Shown piece by piece: positions 63,343 through 64,000 of a DNA stretch of 64,000 bases. Each line of letters opens with the position of its first letter. The first letter of the stretch is position 1. Where the stretch lies: positions 1-64,000 of the forward strand of contig CAMTVQ010000005.1 of the NCBI GenBank assembly GCA_947085255.1, read 5' to 3'. Source of the stretch: CAMTVQ01 sp947085255 (lineage in GTDB: Bacteria; Bacteroidota; Bacteroidia; Sphingobacteriales; Sphingobacteriaceae). Under the pieces are notes generated by a model, which saw only the letters and a program-made list of their open reading frames with translations, did not search any database and had not been told where the DNA came from. Both the position numbers and the translations under genes were made by a program.

Positions 63343-63375
63343 TCCCCATTCTCCAGTTTGGGGACGGCAAAGATA
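63343..63375 (-). promoter_or_regulatory. rpsP promoter box and leader hairpin
   Basis: TATCTTTG (63375-63368 on the minus strand) would start the mRNA near 63363. The very 5' end then forms TCCCCA/TGGGGA (63343-63348 with 63359-63364, 10-nt loop), about 20 bases before the ATG. It may be a ribosomal-protein leader or just mRNA stabilisation. Confidence 0.5.
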
Positions 63376-63418
63376 GAAAAATACTATCAAAAATTAACAA
63401 GATTTTTTAAAAGGTAAT

Positions 63419-64000
63419 TTATAAGAGATTCAGCTTGATAGGTATTGTGCATTGTACACGCCTTGCTCTACCATTTTGTTTGCCTGGTTTCCAGTGCGGC
63501 ATCTTACTAATAACCCGTATGGCTTCTTCATCGCAACCTGCACCTGCTATGCGGTTTGGATCTGCCAAGCCAACTTGAGTAATAGAGCCATCTTTCTCAA
63601 TCACGAAATTTAGATAAACAGTACCCACAACTTGATTTTCGCGAGCTATAGCAGGGTAATTAAATTCGTTTAATATATACTTAAACAGGGCCGCATCGCC
63701 GCCAATAAATTCGGGCATCTCATCTACAAATAGTACAGGGTCTTCAGTACTTTCTTCTATAGGGTTATTGTAGTTGTCTTGCAAAATGTCAAGGGGTACA
63801 ACCTCATTTGGATCACCAATAGTTGTTGCTGTACCTATTGTAGTATTTGCTAACTCATCAATAGCAGGTGGTGTTTCTACTATTTCATCTGTAGGCACAA
63901 TTCTAAATTCGGTAAATCGGGTAGTAGGAGTAGCCGCAGCAACGCTTCTTTCTTCAATTTGAATAATTTCTTCTTTTTTAGGCTGATCAGGTAAATCCAT
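63419..64000 (-). CDS. Energy transducer TonB-like protein, N-terminus cut by window edge
   Basis: The 193 visible residues have a Pro/Glu/Thr-rich linker and a C-terminal TonB domain (FVDEMPEFIGGDAALFKYIL, YPAIARENQVVGTVYLNFVI, then MPHWKPGKQNGRARRVQCTI). The ATG at 64000 may be internal; the membrane anchor expected of TonB is missing and probably lies beyond the window. TonB links inner-membrane energy to outer-membrane receptors. No partner exbB/exbD is visible. Confidence 0.85.
   Translation of the reverse strand: MDLPDQPKKEEIIQIEERSVAAATPTTRFTEFRIVPTDEIVETPPAIDELANTTIGTATTIGDPNEVVPLDILQDNYNNPIEESTEDPVLFVDEMPEFIGGDAALFKYILNEFNYPAIARENQVVGTVYLNFVIEKDGSITQVGLADPNRIAGAGCDEEAIRVISKMPHWKPGKQNGRARRVQCTIPIKLNLL

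Overview
The window comes from an AT-rich chromosome of the phylum Bacteroidota, and most of it is ordinary chromosomal housekeeping. The assignment rests on type IX secretion (T9SS) and gliding genes (porV, porU, a porP/SprF-like gene, gldJ), secreted proteins with type A and type B T9SS sorting domains, a Bacteroidota-type LptE, the DUF4834 and DUF4286 families, and promoter-like TAnnTTTG boxes in front of many genes. A gliding or T9SS-bearing member of a Chitinophagales/Sphingobacteriales/Flavobacteriales-like lineage fits; I cannot place it more finely.

Layout. 1-140: two copies of a 60-bp repeat with palindromes, cut by the window edge. 197-6221 (minus): rsfS, ftsH, a LUD protein, lpxH, a secreted propeller-like protein and prfA; birA is divergent from rsfS. 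7065-16831: secreted or surface proteins, including a T9SS cargo gene broken by one in-frame stop, an ACE-like M2 peptidase lipoprotein, a PD40/OmpA-like protein, a PKD-rich type B cargo and a YD-repeat-like lipoprotein. 16931-24825 (plus): uvrB, an M16 peptidase, a DUF4834 protein and a YfhO-type membrane protein. 24815-33751: a surface-polysaccharide cluster with three glycosyltransferases, two FkbM methyltransferases, two other SAM methyltransferases, a Wzx-like flippase and wecB. 33766-38907: typA, a PhoX-like T9SS cargo, a SpoU-family RNA methyltransferase and ispF. 38909-46747: porV and porU divergent from porP and gldJ. 46813-51143: a DUF4286 protein, rfbC, a possibly truncated surface protein and an S9 peptidase. 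51373-54796: groEL/groES and an OprP-type porin. 54874-59509 (minus): miaB, a sigma-54 activator, lptE, a TPR-like protein and secG. 59606-61398: a small antitoxin/PIN-toxin pair that runs into murF. 61401-64000 (minus): an SGNH hydrolase, rimM, rpsP and a TonB-like gene cut by the window end.

Functional links. porV/porU/porP/gldJ encode parts of the T9SS/gliding apparatus, and three genes here encode cargo for it. lpxH and lptE act in lipid A/LPS synthesis and transport; the polysaccharide cluster, wecB and rfbC would supply surface glycans. prfA, rsfS, typA, miaB, rimM, rpsP and the SpoU methyltransferase serve translation.

I found no prophage, CRISPR array, IS transposase, rRNA or tRNA, and no clearly new multi-gene system. 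The best leads are a G-rich repeat inserted in frame in miaB with a G-quadruplex motif on the mRNA strand, the toxin-antitoxin pair fused by overlap to murF, Pho-box-like repeats before the PhoX-like gene, and several promoter boxes so close to start codons that the mRNAs may be leaderless. No gene-free stretch exceeds about 300 bases.
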